Made by a program: the position numbers and the translations under genes. Positions 23,753 to 36,188 of a DNA stretch of 64,000 bases are shown here, piece after piece. The stretch comes from Halarcobacter sp. (GTDB lineage: Bacteria; Campylobacterota; Campylobacteria; Campylobacterales; Arcobacteraceae), in the NCBI RefSeq assembly GCF_963675975.1, contig NZ_OY780939.1, positions 2,170,001 through 2,234,000 on the forward strand. Reading direction: 5' to 3'. Position 1 is the first letter of the stretch. Every line of letters begins with the position of its first letter. Below the pieces are notes generated by a model. That model saw only the letters and a list, made by a program, of their open reading frames with translations, had not been told where the DNA came from and ran no database searches.

Positions 23753-25348
23753 ATGTTACAAGTAGTTAACTTAAAAAAAGCATTTGGTCCTAGAGTGCTG
23801 TTTCAAGATATAAACTTAAAATTTGATACAGGGAAAAGATATGGTTTAATTGGTGCAAATGGTGCTGGTAAAACAACTTTTCTAAAAATTCTTTCTGGGA
23901 TTGAAGATGCAACAGAAGGTGAAATTCAAGTTCAAAGTGGTAAAAAAATTGGGACATTGGGACAAAACCAATTTGCATATGAAAATTACACACTTTTTGA
24001 TACTGTTCTTTTAGGAAATAAAAGATTATATGATGCAATAAAAGAGAAAGAAAAACTTTACATGAGTGAAGAGTTCACTGATGAAATCAACAATAGACTA
24101 GCTGAGTTAGAGATAGTTAGTGTTGAAGAAGACCCAACTTATGAATATGATATTAAGATTACTAAAATCTTAGAAGATTTAGGTTTTCCTGCTGAAATGC
24201 ATCAAGATTTAATGAGTTCTATTACAGGTGGAGATAAATTCAAAGTTTTATTAGCTCAAGTGCTTTTCCCAAAACCAGATATTTTATTCCTGGATGAGCC
24301 TACGAATAACCTTGATATTAAAACAATTGGTTGGTTAGAGAATCAATTACAACACCATGATGGAACAATGGTTGTAATCTCTCACGATAGACACTTCTTA
24401 AATGCTGTATGTACACATATTTTAGATGTTGATTATAAACAAATCAGAGAGTTTACTGGTAACTATGATGATTGGTATATTGCATCAACTGTATTGGCAA
24501 AACAACAACAAGCAGATATGAATAAAAAACAAAAAGAGAAAGAAGAGTTAGAAAAATTCATCGCTAGATTCTCTGCAAATGCTTCTAAAGCAAAACAAGC
24601 AACATCAAGACAAAAACAACTTGATAAATTAGATATTGGAGCAATTCAAATCTCAAGTAGAAGGGATCCTTCAATTATCTTTAGACAAAAAAGAGAAGTT
24701 GGTAAAGAGATTTTAATGGTTAATAATATCTCTAAATCTTATGATGGAGAAGTTGTATTAAATGATATCTCATTTACACTTGAAAAGGGTGATAAAATAG
24801 CATTAATTGGTCCAAATGGTATTGGTAAAACAACTCTTTGTGAGATTTTAGTAGGAAATGTAAAGCAAGATGCTGGTGAAGTTCACTGGGGTGCAACTAT
24901 TCAAAATGGTTATTTCCCTCAAAATGCAACTGATATTATTGATGGAGATATGACTTTATATGATTGGTTAAGAGATTTTGATAGAGATGCTGATATTGCA
25001 GAGATTAGAAACTGTTTAGGAAGAATGCTATTCAACGGTCAAGAGCAAGAGAAAAAAGTAAAATCTTGTTCAGGGGGAGAAAAGCATAGAATGATGTTAT
25101 CAAAAATTATGCTTGAACAACCAAACTTTATGGTTCTTGATGAACCTACAAACCACCTTGATCTTGAAGCAATTATTGCTCTTGGAGAGGGATTATTAGA
25201 GTATCCTGGTTCTGTAATTTGTGTATCACACGATAGGGAATTATTAGATGCTTATGCAAATAGAATTATTGAGATTCAACCTGATGGTTCTATTGTAGAC
25301 TTTAAAGGTTCTTACGAAGAATTTATTGAAAGTAAAGAAGAGAATTAA
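23753..25348 (+). CDS. ABC-F family ribosome-associated ATPase (YbiT-like)
   Basis: Soluble protein of 531 residues with two tandem ABC ATPase domains and no transmembrane part. First Walker A is GANGAGKTT (34-42) with LFLDEPTNNLD. The second is GPNGIGKTT, followed by signature SCSGGEKHR and MVLDEPTNHLD. A Lys/Gln-rich linker (residues about 245-300) between the domains is the P-site tRNA-interaction motif of ABC-F proteins. The first signature (SITGGDKFK) is degenerate, as in YbiT. Such proteins resolve stalled or idle ribosomes; antibiotic protection is possible but not indicated. It ends in a 26-bp palindromic terminator. Confidence 0.9.
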   Translation: MLQVVNLKKAFGPRVLFQDINLKFDTGKRYGLIGANGAGKTTFLKILSGIEDATEGEIQVQSGKKIGTLGQNQFAYENYTLFDTVLLGNKRLYDAIKEKEKLYMSEEFTDEINNRLAELEIVSVEEDPTYEYDIKITKILEDLGFPAEMHQDLMSSITGGDKFKVLLAQVLFPKPDILFLDEPTNNLDIKTIGWLENQLQHHDGTMVVISHDRHFLNAVCTHILDVDYKQIREFTGNYDDWYIASTVLAKQQQADMNKKQKEKEELEKFIARFSANASKAKQATSRQKQLDKLDIGAIQISSRRDPSIIFRQKREVGKEILMVNNISKSYDGEVVLNDISFTLEKGDKIALIGPNGIGKTTLCEILVGNVKQDAGEVHWGATIQNGYFPQNATDIIDGDMTLYDWLRDFDRDADIAEIRNCLGRMLFNGQEQEKKVKSCSGGEKHRMMLSKIMLEQPNFMVLDEPTNHLDLEAIIALGEGLLEYPGSVICVSHDRELLDAYANRIIEIQPDGSIVDFKGSYEEFIESKEEN

Positions 25349-25359
25349 TTCTCTTCTTT
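25334..25359. terminator. Palindromic terminator after the ABC-F gene
   Basis: Perfect 26-bp palindrome with half-site AAAGAAGAGAATT, spanning the ABC-F stop codon and running into CTTCTTTTATAA. Because it is symmetric it can also stop the convergent thioesterase transcript. Confidence 0.6.
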
Positions 25360-25364
25360 TATAA

Positions 25365-25838
25365 TTATTTAGAGTGTCTTGATGCCATTCTAATTTCCCT
25401 TCTTTTTATAGCATCATTGTATCTTCTTTTTTCATCTTCTGTTTCAGGTTCTAGTTTTGGTACTGATGTTGGATTTCCATTTTCATCCATTGCAATCATT
25501 GTAAAGTAACAAACATTTGTATTTTTTATTGTGTGGTCTTTTATATCTTCAGAAATAACTTTAATACCTATCTCCATAGATGTTCTTCCTGTATAATTTA
25601 CAGATGCATGAAATGTCACTAAAGAACCTATTTTAATAGGATTTTTAAATAAAACCATATCAACTGATAAGGTTACTGCATACATACCTGTATATCTTGC
25701 AGCACAGGCATATGCAACGTGGTCTAGCATTTTAAGGATTTCCCCACCATGGACATTGTTACCAGTAAAATTAGCTTTTTCTGGTGTCATTAACATTGTC
25801 ATTGTTAACGATTTTTCCCTTCTATAATTTTCACTCAT
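25365..25838 (-). CDS. Acyl-CoA thioesterase, hot-dog fold (YciA/BACH-like)
   Basis: Hot-dog thioesterase of about 157 residues that hydrolyses acyl-CoA. The signature FTGNNVHGGEILKMLDHVAY has the catalytic Asn/Asp helix, and GRTSMEIGIKV and CYFTMIAMDENGNP are conserved strands. An in-frame TTG at 25853 is possible; I chose ATG 25838 because GAAGG lies 8 bases upstream. It stands alone between the ABC-F gene and ligA (169-base gap to ligA with nothing recognisable). Confidence 0.88.
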   Translation of the reverse strand: MSENYRREKSLTMTMLMTPEKANFTGNNVHGGEILKMLDHVAYACAARYTGMYAVTLSVDMVLFKNPIKIGSLVTFHASVNYTGRTSMEIGIKVISEDIKDHTIKNTNVCYFTMIAMDENGNPTSVPKLEPETEDEKRRYNDAIKRREIRMASRHSK

Positions 25839-26007
25839 TTTCACAGCCTTCAAATTGTTATAATTTATTATAGAACATTAATTGAAGAATTTAAGAAAAA
25901 TTTATAAATTTTCCTTATATATTGGGAAAACTATAGAAAAAAGTAACAAGTGAAGGTGTATAGAATTAAAAGATAAAATTATTTTAAAAATTATTTGCAA
26001 GGATGAT

Positions 26008-28664
<2,657 letters not shown>

Positions 28665-28776
28665 TTGTTTCCTTTAAAGTTCGTATTATACAAAAATATC
28701 ATATAAAATTTCTTCAGAAAATTAAATAATAATTTGATAGAATTTTATTATCACTTTTTATTAATAAGGAAACTTA

Positions 28777-29124
28777 ATGAGTTACGCAGATATTTTTATT
28801 TATGGATGGAGTTTAAACTTATTAATGTTTTTTGTAAATTTAATTATTGGGATTAAATCAATGAATTCAAAAACAAAAGAACAACTTTTAGAAGAAAACC
28901 AAGTTTTAAGTCGTTTAAAGTTTGAATTTGACAAATACTATCCCTACAGAAAATATGAAACAATTATTAGCTACTTGATGCCTTTTACTGCTTTTTTTAG
29001 AGTTAGTTATAGATTACTAGAGATGAAAATGTTTTTTAGTAAAAATATGGAAGCTACACTTTTTGATTATATGATTTTTAAATATGAAAATGACATTAAT
29101 ATTGCCAAAAATAAACTAGATTAA
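28777..29124 (+). CDS. Small membrane-associated hypothetical protein
   Basis: A 115-residue protein I do not recognise. An N-terminal hydrophobic segment (SLNLLMFFVNLIIGIKSM) is followed by a charged helical region and a second weakly hydrophobic stretch (ISYLMPFTAFFRVSYRLL). TAAGGAAACTTA places the ribosome site. It precedes the fructosamine kinase gene by a single base and should be co-transcribed with it. Confidence 0.6.
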   Translation: MSYADIFIYGWSLNLLMFFVNLIIGIKSMNSKTKEQLLEENQVLSRLKFEFDKYYPYRKYETIISYLMPFTAFFRVSYRLLEMKMFFSKNMEATLFDYMIFKYENDINIAKNKLD

Positions 29125-29125
29125 A

Positions 29126-29875
29126 ATGTTTATTAAAACTAATCCTTATGATAATGATTCTTTAATTAAAGAATCAAGAGGATTGGAATTATTAGATAAG
29201 TATATTACAACTGCCAAAAATTGTCATTTAAATATACCTCATATTTATAGTGTTACAAAACAAGAACTAACACTAGAAAAAATTATTCATAACTATTCTA
29301 ATAAAACTCAAATGGAAGTTTTTGGATATTCTTTAGCAAAACTACATCAATTAAAATTTAATTCTTATGGTTTAGATTATGATAACTTTATAGGTTTATC
29401 GGAACAAAAAAATATTATTTCAAATAATTGGGGTGATTTTTTCTTTGAATATAGGCTCTTGTTTCAAGTTGAAAAAATTGAAAACAAGATAATAAGAGAG
29501 GACTTTTTAACAATACTTTACAAACAAAAAGAAAAGATTATCAATTTTCTAAATACAAATACCGATTATGCTTCTATTGTTCATGGGGATTTATGGTCAG
29601 GTAATGTTTTATTTTCAAATAAAATATATCTAATAGATCCAGCAGTATATTTTGCAGATAGGGAAGTGGATATTGCAATGACCCAGTTGTTTGGTGGTTT
29701 TTCTAGTGAGTTTTATAAAATATATTCTGACACTTTGCCTTTATCTAAAGAGTATAATAATAAAAAAATTATTTATAATACATATCACTATTTAAATCAT
29801 TATAATTTATTTGGCTTGTCCTATTTAAATGATTGTAAAAATGGTTTTTCTTTTATTGATAAATTATTTACTTAG
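29126..29875 (+). CDS. Fructosamine kinase family protein
   Basis: Kinase of the FN3K/ketosamine-3-kinase family (aminoglycoside-phosphotransferase fold), 249 residues, phosphorylating sugar adducts on protein amines for deglycation. Landmarks: an N-terminal ExRGLELL helix, NWGDFFFEYRL, catalytic loop VHGDLWSGN and metal motif LIDPAVYFADREVDIAM followed by LFGGF. The N-terminus is short compared with the usual 285-290 residues: the first strands and the Gly-rich loop seem reduced, and the usual ATP lysine is unclear except K4. The family is confident; full activity is uncertain. Confidence 0.87.
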   Translation: MFIKTNPYDNDSLIKESRGLELLDKYITTAKNCHLNIPHIYSVTKQELTLEKIIHNYSNKTQMEVFGYSLAKLHQLKFNSYGLDYDNFIGLSEQKNIISNNWGDFFFEYRLLFQVEKIENKIIREDFLTILYKQKEKIINFLNTNTDYASIVHGDLWSGNVLFSNKIYLIDPAVYFADREVDIAMTQLFGGFSSEFYKIYSDTLPLSKEYNNKKIIYNTYHYLNHYNLFGLSYLNDCKNGFSFIDKLFT

Positions 29876-29921
29876 GTTGATTTTAAAAAATTATTTGTAA
29901 CTGAAATGTAATAAGAAAAAG

Positions 29922-29954
29922 ATAAACTCCAATTAAAATTTACTGGGAGTTTAT
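29922..29954 (+). promoter_or_regulatory. Hairpin sequestering the ribosome site of the NIT-CZB chemoreceptor
   Basis: ATAAACTCC (29922-29930) is the exact reverse complement of GGAGTTTAT (29946-29954), with a 15-base loop. The right arm contains the only ribosome site (GGGAG) and ends at the base before ATG 29955. Folding of the mRNA would mask the ribosome site. A thermosensor or protein-binding role is conjecture. Confidence 0.5.
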
Positions 29955-32915
29955 ATGAATAATCTATCTTTAAAAAATAAAATAATACTTATTTTGGCTT
30001 TACCAATTTTAGCAATAATTTTTTTATCTGGTCAAAATGTATATGAAAAAATTAAAGAAAAAAAAGCTCTCGAAAAATCAAAAGAATATATAGAATTATC
30101 ACTACTTTCAAGTCATTTATTAAAATCATTACAAGAGGAAAGAGAATATAGTTTAATATTTATTAATAGTTATGGAAAAGAGTTTTCTAACGAATTAGAT
30201 ACTATTAGAAAAAGCTCTGATGAAAAGATTAAAAAAATTGAAAATTTCTTAACTACTTTTGATTTTAGAAACTATTCAAATGAGATTGAAAAAAAGATTA
30301 TTGATATAAAAAAAGATTTTAATAAACTCAAAATTATAAGGGAAAAAATTGATAAAATCTCTTTAAGTGATAGTGAATTACTAGATTTTTATAGACTTTT
30401 AAATAATAAAGTTTTGTTTTTTATTGATGATTCTCAAACATACAATAATGATGGTATTTTATCAAAAAAATTACAAGCATATTTAGCTATTGTAAATATT
30501 ACAGAGTTTGCATCTGTTGAAAGAAGGGTATTAAGAGATATATTTGAAAAAGGTGTACTTCAATATAAGGATTATGAAGAATATGTAACAACTGTTTCAT
30601 CTCAAAATTTGTATTTTTCTTTGTATTTAGAAGTATTAAGTCAAAAAGAGCAAAAAGAGTTATTAAAAGATTTAGAAAATTGCGAAAGTTGTAAGCAAAC
30701 AGATAACTTTAGAGAGATAATAGAAAATAAAGCTATTAAAGATGAAATAATCTCAAGAGTTACAAGTTTGGCAGGTTTTGGAGGTTTTATTCAAACTTTT
30801 AAAGATTATTTATTAAATAAAGATTCAAAAAGTTTAAATAAATTACAAAGATACCACTCTAGTATCTCAAGAGAATTAAACAAATATAGAAGAATAAAAG
30901 GTATAACAAAAGAGGAAAAAAGATTAGTTAAAACTTTAAAAAATATATTTGATGAATATATGGGATATACACTTGATATACAAGAAGCTATAACAAACGG
31001 AAAAACAACAAGTGAAATTAATGATTCTATACAAATTAACGATTTGGAAGCTATTAATGCTTTAAAACAACTAAATAACAATATTTATGGAGTTGATTAT
31101 AATAAATGGTTTGAAACTTCAACAAAACGAATAGAGTTTTTTTCTAAAAAAGGGGAAGATATTTCAAATGAAATAGAGGAGTATATTGAAAATAAAACAA
31201 ATCAATTATCAAGTAGCTTTACTTCAACTTCTATAATAGTTTTAGTTTTAATTTTACTAGTATTTATTGTAACTAGTTATATTACAAGAAAAATTGTTAG
31301 CGCACTTAAAGAGTTTGAAAAAGGATTAGAATATTCTTTTCAGTATGTAATTAGAGAAAAAGATTATTTAAAACCTATTGAAGTTAATGGTAAAGATGAG
31401 TTTTCAAAAATGAATCAACATATGAATGAGCAAATGCAAAAAGTTAAATCAATAATTGAGCAAGATAGAAATGTAGTAGCTGAGATTTCAGATGTTGTTG
31501 AAAAAGTTTCAAATGGATTTTTAGAATATAATATCAATCAAAAAGGTGCAACAAATGAGGTTGAATCTTTAAGAGTTATAATAAATCAAATGATAACTTA
31601 TACAAAACAAAAAGTTGATAATATAAATCTAGTATTAGATAATTATGCTGTTGGTAAATACGATTTTAGATTATCAGAAAAACAAAAAATTGGTATGTAC
31701 GGAGATTTTGGTAGTTTGTCTGCTGGTTCTGTTCTTTTAGGACAATCTATCTCTCAACTTATTGCTATGATTACAAATGCTGGAAAAGAGTTACAAAGTA
31801 ATACAAAAGTTTTAACCGCTTCATCAAATAGTTTATCAAATAGTGCAAATGAACAAGCTAGTTCTTTGGAAGAAACAGCAGCATCAATAGAACAAATCAC
31901 AAGTAATATGAAATCTAGTAGTAATGATGTATCAAAAATGCTTACTATCTCTGATGAATTAAATCAAACAGCAAAAATAGGTAATGAACAAGCTTTAAAA
32001 ACTGTTTCTTCAATGGATGAGATAAATGAAAAAGTTAGTGCAATTAGTGAAGCTATATCTGTAATTGATCAAATATCATTTCAAACAAATATTCTTTCTC
32101 TTAATGCAGCAGTTGAAGCTGCAACAGCAGGTGAAGCAGGAAAAGGCTTTGCTGTTGTTGCCCAAGAGGTTAGAAATCTTGCAGGACGAAGTGCTGAAGC
32201 TGCAAAAATTATTAAAACTTTAGTTGAAGAAGCTTCAAATAAATCCTTTGAAGGTAAAGAGATTACTAATAATATGATTAAAGGTTATGGAAAGCTTTCA
32301 TCAAAAATTGAAGATACTAAAAGTATAATTGACAATGTATCTACAGCTATAAAAGAGCAAGAAGATGGAATGGTTCAAATAAATGATGCAATAACTACTT
32401 TAGATATGATGACACAAAAAAATGCTACAACATCTTCAAATATTGATAATTTATCAAGGGAAGTAGAAGAGTTGTCTTCAAGATTATTAGGTATTACTCA
32501 AAAAGCACAAATAAATGAAAAATACTATTTTATGGTTGATGATGTAGATTTAATCCAAAATATTTCAAAATATAAAAATGATCATATAAACTTTAAGAAA
32601 AAGCATTTTTCTTTTTTAAATGAGTTTAGAGATATAGATGTTACAAAATCTACAAATTGTAATTTAGGAAAATGGATAGTTGATACACAAGAAAACCAAA
32701 AAGAGTTTACTAACTCTTCTGAATGGAATATTTTAAAAGAAAAGCATGAAGCAGTACACAATGCTGTACAAATATTTATGGATTTAAATGCTAAAAAAGC
32801 AAATAATAATGAATTAAAAGAAAAAGCTAAATATATTGAAGAATTAACTTCAGAAATTTTTAATTGCTTAAATGATATTGCAGTTGTTAATACTAAACTA
32901 ATAAGAAAAGCCTAA
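29955..32915 (+). CDS. Methyl-accepting chemotaxis protein, NIT sensor and CZB domain
   Basis: Chemoreceptor of 986 residues. TM1 is at about 8-28. A large helical periplasmic region with the [15 protein letters not shown] signature resembles the nitrate/nitrite-sensing NIT domain, and TM2 lies at about 423-445. HAMP-like and long signalling helices follow. The methyl-accepting hairpin tip ([20 protein letters not shown], then [20 protein letters not shown]) is at about 710-755. A C-terminal CZB zinc-binding domain (about 860-985) carries [15 protein letters not shown] and KHEAVHNAV with the Cys/His ligands. The CZB domain may sense zinc or oxidants. A strong hairpin masks its ribosome site. 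It ends in a 14-bp stem terminator. Confidence 0.9.
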   Translation: MNNLSLKNKIILILALPILAIIFLSGQNVYEKIKEKKALEKSKEYIELSLLSSHLLKSLQEEREYSLIFINSYGKEFSNELDTIRKSSDEKIKKIENFLTTFDFRNYSNEIEKKIIDIKKDFNKLKIIREKIDKISLSDSELLDFYRLLNNKVLFFIDDSQTYNNDGILSKKLQAYLAIVNITEFASVERRVLRDIFEKGVLQYKDYEEYVTTVSSQNLYFSLYLEVLSQKEQKELLKDLENCESCKQTDNFREIIENKAIKDEIISRVTSLAGFGGFIQTFKDYLLNKDSKSLNKLQRYHSSISRELNKYRRIKGITKEEKRLVKTLKNIFDEYMGYTLDIQEAITNGKTTSEINDSIQINDLEAINALKQLNNNIYGVDYNKWFETSTKRIEFFSKKGEDISNEIEEYIENKTNQLSSSFTSTSIIVLVLILLVFIVTSYITRKIVSALKEFEKGLEYSFQYVIREKDYLKPIEVNGKDEFSKMNQHMNEQMQKVKSIIEQDRNVVAEISDVVEKVSNGFLEYNINQKGATNEVESLRVIINQMITYTKQKVDNINLVLDNYAVGKYDFRLSEKQKIGMYGDFGSLSAGSVLLGQSISQLIAMITNAGKELQSNTKVLTASSNSLSNSANEQASSLEETAASIEQITSNMKSSSNDVSKMLTISDELNQTAKIGNEQALKTVSSMDEINEKVSAISEAISVIDQISFQTNILSLNAAVEAATAGEAGKGFAVVAQEVRNLAGRSAEAAKIIKTLVEEASNKSFEGKEITNNMIKGYGKLSSKIEDTKSIIDNVSTAIKEQEDGMVQINDAITTLDMMTQKNATTSSNIDNLSREVEELSSRLLGITQKAQINEKYYFMVDDVDLIQNISKYKNDHINFKKKHFSFLNEFRDIDVTKSTNCNLGKWIVDTQENQKEFTNSSEWNILKEKHEAVHNAVQIFMDLNAKKANNNELKEKAKYIEELTSEIFNCLNDIAVVNTKLIRKA

Positions 32916-32935
32916 TTTTCGTAACTTTTTAAAAT

Positions 32936-32970
32936 TAAGTAAGAATATTTATACATAATATTCTTACTTA
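32936..32970 (+). terminator. Terminator after the NIT-CZB chemoreceptor
   Basis: A 14-bp perfect stem (TAAGTAAGAATATT at 32936-32949 with its complement at 32957-32970), a 7-base loop, and TATATCTTTTATT afterwards. It is AT-rich but long. Confidence 0.6.
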
Positions 32971-33031
32971 TATATCTTTTATTATAATTTTTTATTATAA
33001 TAAAATTAACTTTTGCTTAATATTAAAGTTG

Positions 33032-33037
33032 TATAAT
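33032..33037 (+). promoter_or_regulatory. -10 box of the cytochrome bd operon
   Basis: A perfect TATAAT in GTTGTATAATTCC, 33 bases ahead of the DUF4492 start. TTTTGCTTAA lies further upstream. No clear oxygen-regulator site is visible. Confidence 0.5.
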
Positions 33038-33070
33038 TCCAATAAGTAATAATTATAAAAGAATTATAAG

Positions 33071-33280
33071 ATGAACAAATACAATAAAATATTAAATTTA
33101 TATATTGATGGTTTTAAAAACCTCACTTTAGGAAAAACTTTATGGAAAATAGTAATTATTAAATTACTTATAATATTTACTATTCTTAATCTCTTTATAT
33201 ATGATAAATCTATAAATACAGAATATAAATCTAATGATCAAAAAATTGAATTTGTTTATAAGAATTTGACAAAGGAATAG
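33071..33280 (+). CDS. DUF4492 small membrane protein of the cyd operon
   Basis: A 69-residue protein with an amphipathic basic N-terminus (NLYIDGFKNLTLGKTLW) and one hydrophobic segment (VIIKLLIIFTILNLFIY). This matches DUF4492, a small family regularly found just upstream of cydA in Campylobacterota and Bacteroidota. It is 2 bases from cydA, so it is a probable assembly or accessory protein for the bd oxidase. The function is inferred from conserved location. Confidence 0.8.
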   Translation: MNKYNKILNLYIDGFKNLTLGKTLWKIVIIKLLIIFTILNLFIYDKSINTEYKSNDQKIEFVYKNLTKE

Positions 33281-33282
33281 AT

Positions 33283-34809
33283 ATGGAAGAGCATTTAATA
33301 GATTGGTCTAGGGCTCAATTTGCTTTAACTGCAATATACCATTGGCTTTTTGTTCCATTAACTCTTGGATTAGGTTTTATTGTTGCTTTTATGGAAACAA
33401 TATATGTTAAAACAGGCGACGAGTTTTGGAAGAAGATTACAAAATTTTGGATGGGATTATTTGCTATTAATTTTGCAATAGGTGTTGCAACAGGTATTAT
33501 AATGGAGTTTGAGTTTGGTACAAACTGGGCAAATTACTCTTGGTTTGTTGGTGATATTTTTGGAGCACCTTTAGCTGTTGAAGGTATATTAGCCTTTTTT
33601 ATGGAATCAACATTTTTTGCTGTAATGTTTTTTGGTTGGGACAAAGTTAGTAAAGGGTTTCACCTTTTATCTACTTGGTTAGTTGCAATTGGTTCAAACT
33701 TGAGTGCACTTTGGATTTTAGTTGCTAATGGTTGGATGCAGTATCCTGTGGGAATGAAGTTTAATCCTGACACGGTAAGAAATGAGATGTCTAATTTTTG
33801 GGATGTTATTCTTTCTCCTGTTGCAATTATTAAGTTTTTACATACCATATCAAGTGGTTATATAGTTGCTTCTTTATTTGTTGTTGGTATCTCTGCTTGG
33901 TTTTTACTAAAAAGAAGAGAAATTACGTTTGCAAAAAGGTCAATTGTTGTAGGAGCTGTATTTGGAGTAATAACTTCAATATTTGTAATTCTAACAGGTG
34001 ATGAATCGGCTCACCAAGTTGCACTTAAACAACCAGTAAAATTAGCAGCAATGGAAGGTTTATATGAAGGGAAAGAAAAAGCTGGATTAGTAGGAATAGG
34101 GGTATTAAATCCTAAAAAGAGTGTAAATAATGATGAAGAAACATATCTTTTTGAACTAGAGGCACCTTATGCCTTATCCTTTTTAGCCTATCATGATATA
34201 AATGCTTTTGTTCCTGGACTAAAAGATTTAGTTTATGGAAATAAAGAATATGAAATTGAATCTGTAGAATCAAAAATACAAAAAGGGAAAATAGCAATTG
34301 AGGCATTAAAGAATTATAAAGATGCTAAAAAAGAGAATGATATTTTAACTATGCAAAAATATGAAAAAACTTTAGAAGAAAATATTAAATATTTTGGATA
34401 TGGACATTTGAAAAAACCTGAAGATGTTGTACCACCTGTAGCTATAACTTTTTATTCATTTCATATAATGGTTGCTTTAGGGTCTTGGTTTTTAGTTCTT
34501 TTTAGTTTGATTTTATATTTTACTTTGAAAAGAGATATTTTATTAAGAAAAAAACTACTTATTAGTGCAGTTGCTTCTATACCTTTAGGTTATATTGCAA
34601 GTGAAGCAGGATGGATAGTTGCAGAAGTTGGAAGACAACCTTGGGCAATACAAGATTTAATGCCAGTTGGAATTGCCGTAACTGATATTGCATCTTCTAA
34701 TGTACAAATTACCTTTTTTATGTTTGCTTTTCTTTTCACAGCACTTTTAATTGCTGAGATAAAAATCATGTTAAAACAGATTAAACTTGGAATAGAAGGA
34801 GGGCACTAA
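33283..34809 (+). CDS. cydA: Cytochrome bd ubiquinol oxidase subunit I
   Basis: Subunit I of the bd quinol oxidase, 508 residues, carrying the hemes and the quinol site. Conserved blocks are SRAQFALTAIYHWLFVPLTLG (heme-ligand histidine), GVATGIIMEFEFGTNW, WILVANGWMQYPVG, the Q-loop start KQPVKLAAMEG (the Lys and Glu that contact quinol), and AEVGRQPWAIQDLMP near the C-terminus. The Q-loop is of moderate length. It passes electrons from quinol to oxygen at high affinity. AAAGGAATAG precedes ATG 33283. It sits between DUF4492 and cydB. Confidence 0.95.
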   Translation: MEEHLIDWSRAQFALTAIYHWLFVPLTLGLGFIVAFMETIYVKTGDEFWKKITKFWMGLFAINFAIGVATGIIMEFEFGTNWANYSWFVGDIFGAPLAVEGILAFFMESTFFAVMFFGWDKVSKGFHLLSTWLVAIGSNLSALWILVANGWMQYPVGMKFNPDTVRNEMSNFWDVILSPVAIIKFLHTISSGYIVASLFVVGISAWFLLKRREITFAKRSIVVGAVFGVITSIFVILTGDESAHQVALKQPVKLAAMEGLYEGKEKAGLVGIGVLNPKKSVNNDEETYLFELEAPYALSFLAYHDINAFVPGLKDLVYGNKEYEIESVESKIQKGKIAIEALKNYKDAKKENDILTMQKYEKTLEENIKYFGYGHLKKPEDVVPPVAITFYSFHIMVALGSWFLVLFSLILYFTLKRDILLRKKLLISAVASIPLGYIASEAGWIVAEVGRQPWAIQDLMPVGIAVTDIASSNVQITFFMFAFLFTALLIAEIKIMLKQIKLGIEGGH

Positions 34810-34810
34810 G

Positions 34811-35941
34811 ATGTTTGAAGAACTTACACTATTACAATTACAACAATATTGGTGGATAATAATCTCTTTACTTGGTGGTCTTTTTGCTTTTATAATGTTT
34901 GTTCAAGGTGGACAAACATTATTGGGACGAATCTCAAAAGGTGATGAAGTTTTAAAAACAATGCTTATAAATTCACTTGGTAGAAAATGGGAATTAGGGT
35001 TTACAACACTGGTTCTTTTTGGTGGAGCATTATTTGCAGCTTTTCCTCTATTTTACTCTACAAGTTTTGGTGGAGCATATTGGGTTTGGATGGCAATTTT
35101 ATTTTGTTTTATTATCCAAGCAGTTAGTTATGAGTATAGAAAGAAAGCAGATAATTTTTTAGGACAAAAAACTTATGAAGTATTTTTATATATAAATGGA
35201 AGTTTAGGTGTTATTCTTTTAGGTACTGCAATAGCAACATTTTTTTCAGGTTCAAATTTTATTATTGATGAAAATAATTTTTCCCACTGGCAAAGCTCTT
35301 TACGAGGTTTAGAAGCTGCATTTAGTCTTTTTAATCTATCTTTAGGTTTTGCTCTTTTCTTTTTGGTTAGAATTACAGGAGCTTTATATTTTATAAATAA
35401 TATAGATAATGAAACTATTAGACAAAGAGCAATAAAAAGTATAAAAATTGATATGCCAATATTTTTAGGTTTCTTTCTAATATTCTTGTTTTTTCTTTTT
35501 ACAAAAGAGGGCTTTGCTTATGATTCAAATGGAATAGTTTATATTCAAGAGTATAAATATCTTATAAATTTTATTGAGATGCCAATTGTTTTTTGTATGT
35601 TTATATTGGGTGTTTTATTTGTTGTGATTGCAGTATTTTTAACAATACATTTTAATAAAACATGTTGCATAAAAACAGGTGGTGTAGGTGTAGTTTTAAC
35701 AGTGATGGCACTATTTTTAAATGTAGGATTAAACAATACCTCATATTATCCATCCCTTTCTAGTTTACAAAGTTCTTTAACTATAGTAAATAGTTCAGGA
35801 AGCCATTATACTTTAACAACAATGTCTTATGTTTCGTTGATGGTACCTTTTGTTTTAGCCTATATTATTTATGTTTGGTATCAAATGGATAGAGTAAAAA
35901 TTACAAAAGAAGAGATGGAAAACTCTTCTCACAACTATTAG
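34811..35941 (+). CDS. cydB: Cytochrome bd ubiquinol oxidase subunit II
   Basis: Subunit II of the bd oxidase, 376 residues, with about nine hydrophobic helices. The LQQYWWIIISLLGGLFAF start, FVQGGQTLLGRISKGDE and NSLGRKWELGFTTLVLFGGALFAAFP are CydB landmarks. It begins 1 base after cydA ends. The N-terminal region matches family expectations and no frameshift is present. Confidence 0.93.
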   Translation: MFEELTLLQLQQYWWIIISLLGGLFAFIMFVQGGQTLLGRISKGDEVLKTMLINSLGRKWELGFTTLVLFGGALFAAFPLFYSTSFGGAYWVWMAILFCFIIQAVSYEYRKKADNFLGQKTYEVFLYINGSLGVILLGTAIATFFSGSNFIIDENNFSHWQSSLRGLEAAFSLFNLSLGFALFFLVRITGALYFINNIDNETIRQRAIKSIKIDMPIFLGFFLIFLFFLFTKEGFAYDSNGIVYIQEYKYLINFIEMPIVFCMFILGVLFVVIAVFLTIHFNKTCCIKTGGVGVVLTVMALFLNVGLNNTSYYPSLSSLQSSLTIVNSSGSHYTLTTMSYVSLMVPFVLAYIIYVWYQMDRVKITKEEMENSSHNY

Positions 35942-35950
35942 GAGAATAAC

Positions 35951-36046
35951 ATGGAGTATTTAAGTTCATTTATATGGTTACTTTCTTGGCCTGTTATTAT
36001 ATATCTTTCCTATAAGATTATAGTAAAAAGTATTAAGAAGGTTTAA
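35951..36046 (+). CDS. CydX-like 31-residue membrane peptide
   Basis: A 31-codon frame (MEYLSSFIWLLSWPVIIYLS and a basic tail ending KSIKKV) with one transmembrane helix, 9 bases after cydB, with GGAGAATAAC as ribosome site. Position, size and topology match CydX/CbdX-type third subunits of bd oxidases. Sequence similarity to the Enterobacterial CydX is not evident to me, so this is an analogue by position. Confidence 0.65.
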   Translation: MEYLSSFIWLLSWPVIIYLSYKIIVKSIKKV

Positions 36047-36050
36047 TATT

Positions 36051-36188
36051 ATGATTAAGTTAATGAAAAGAACATTTATATATTTCTTTTTTTTAATGTT
36101 AATAATAAATATGTCAGTAAATATATACAATCATTATCACAATAAGGAGAAAACAGATGATTACATTTCCAGTAAAAACGGATAAAGA
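36051..36188 (+). CDS. Small membrane peptide overlapping the NifX-like gene
   Basis: A 45-codon frame opening MIKLMKRTFIYFFFLMLIIN, with one hydrophobic helix and a hydrophilic tail. GAAGG lies 9 bases upstream. Its last 32 bases overlap the start of the NifX-like gene in another frame, which suggests translational coupling. Its function is unknown. Confidence 0.45.

Noticed and set aside
29126-29875. Fructosamine kinase as a pseudogene
   Set aside because: It is about 35 residues shorter at the N-terminus than the family, but the catalytic loop and metal motifs are intact and the frame is open with a start 1 base after the upstream gene.
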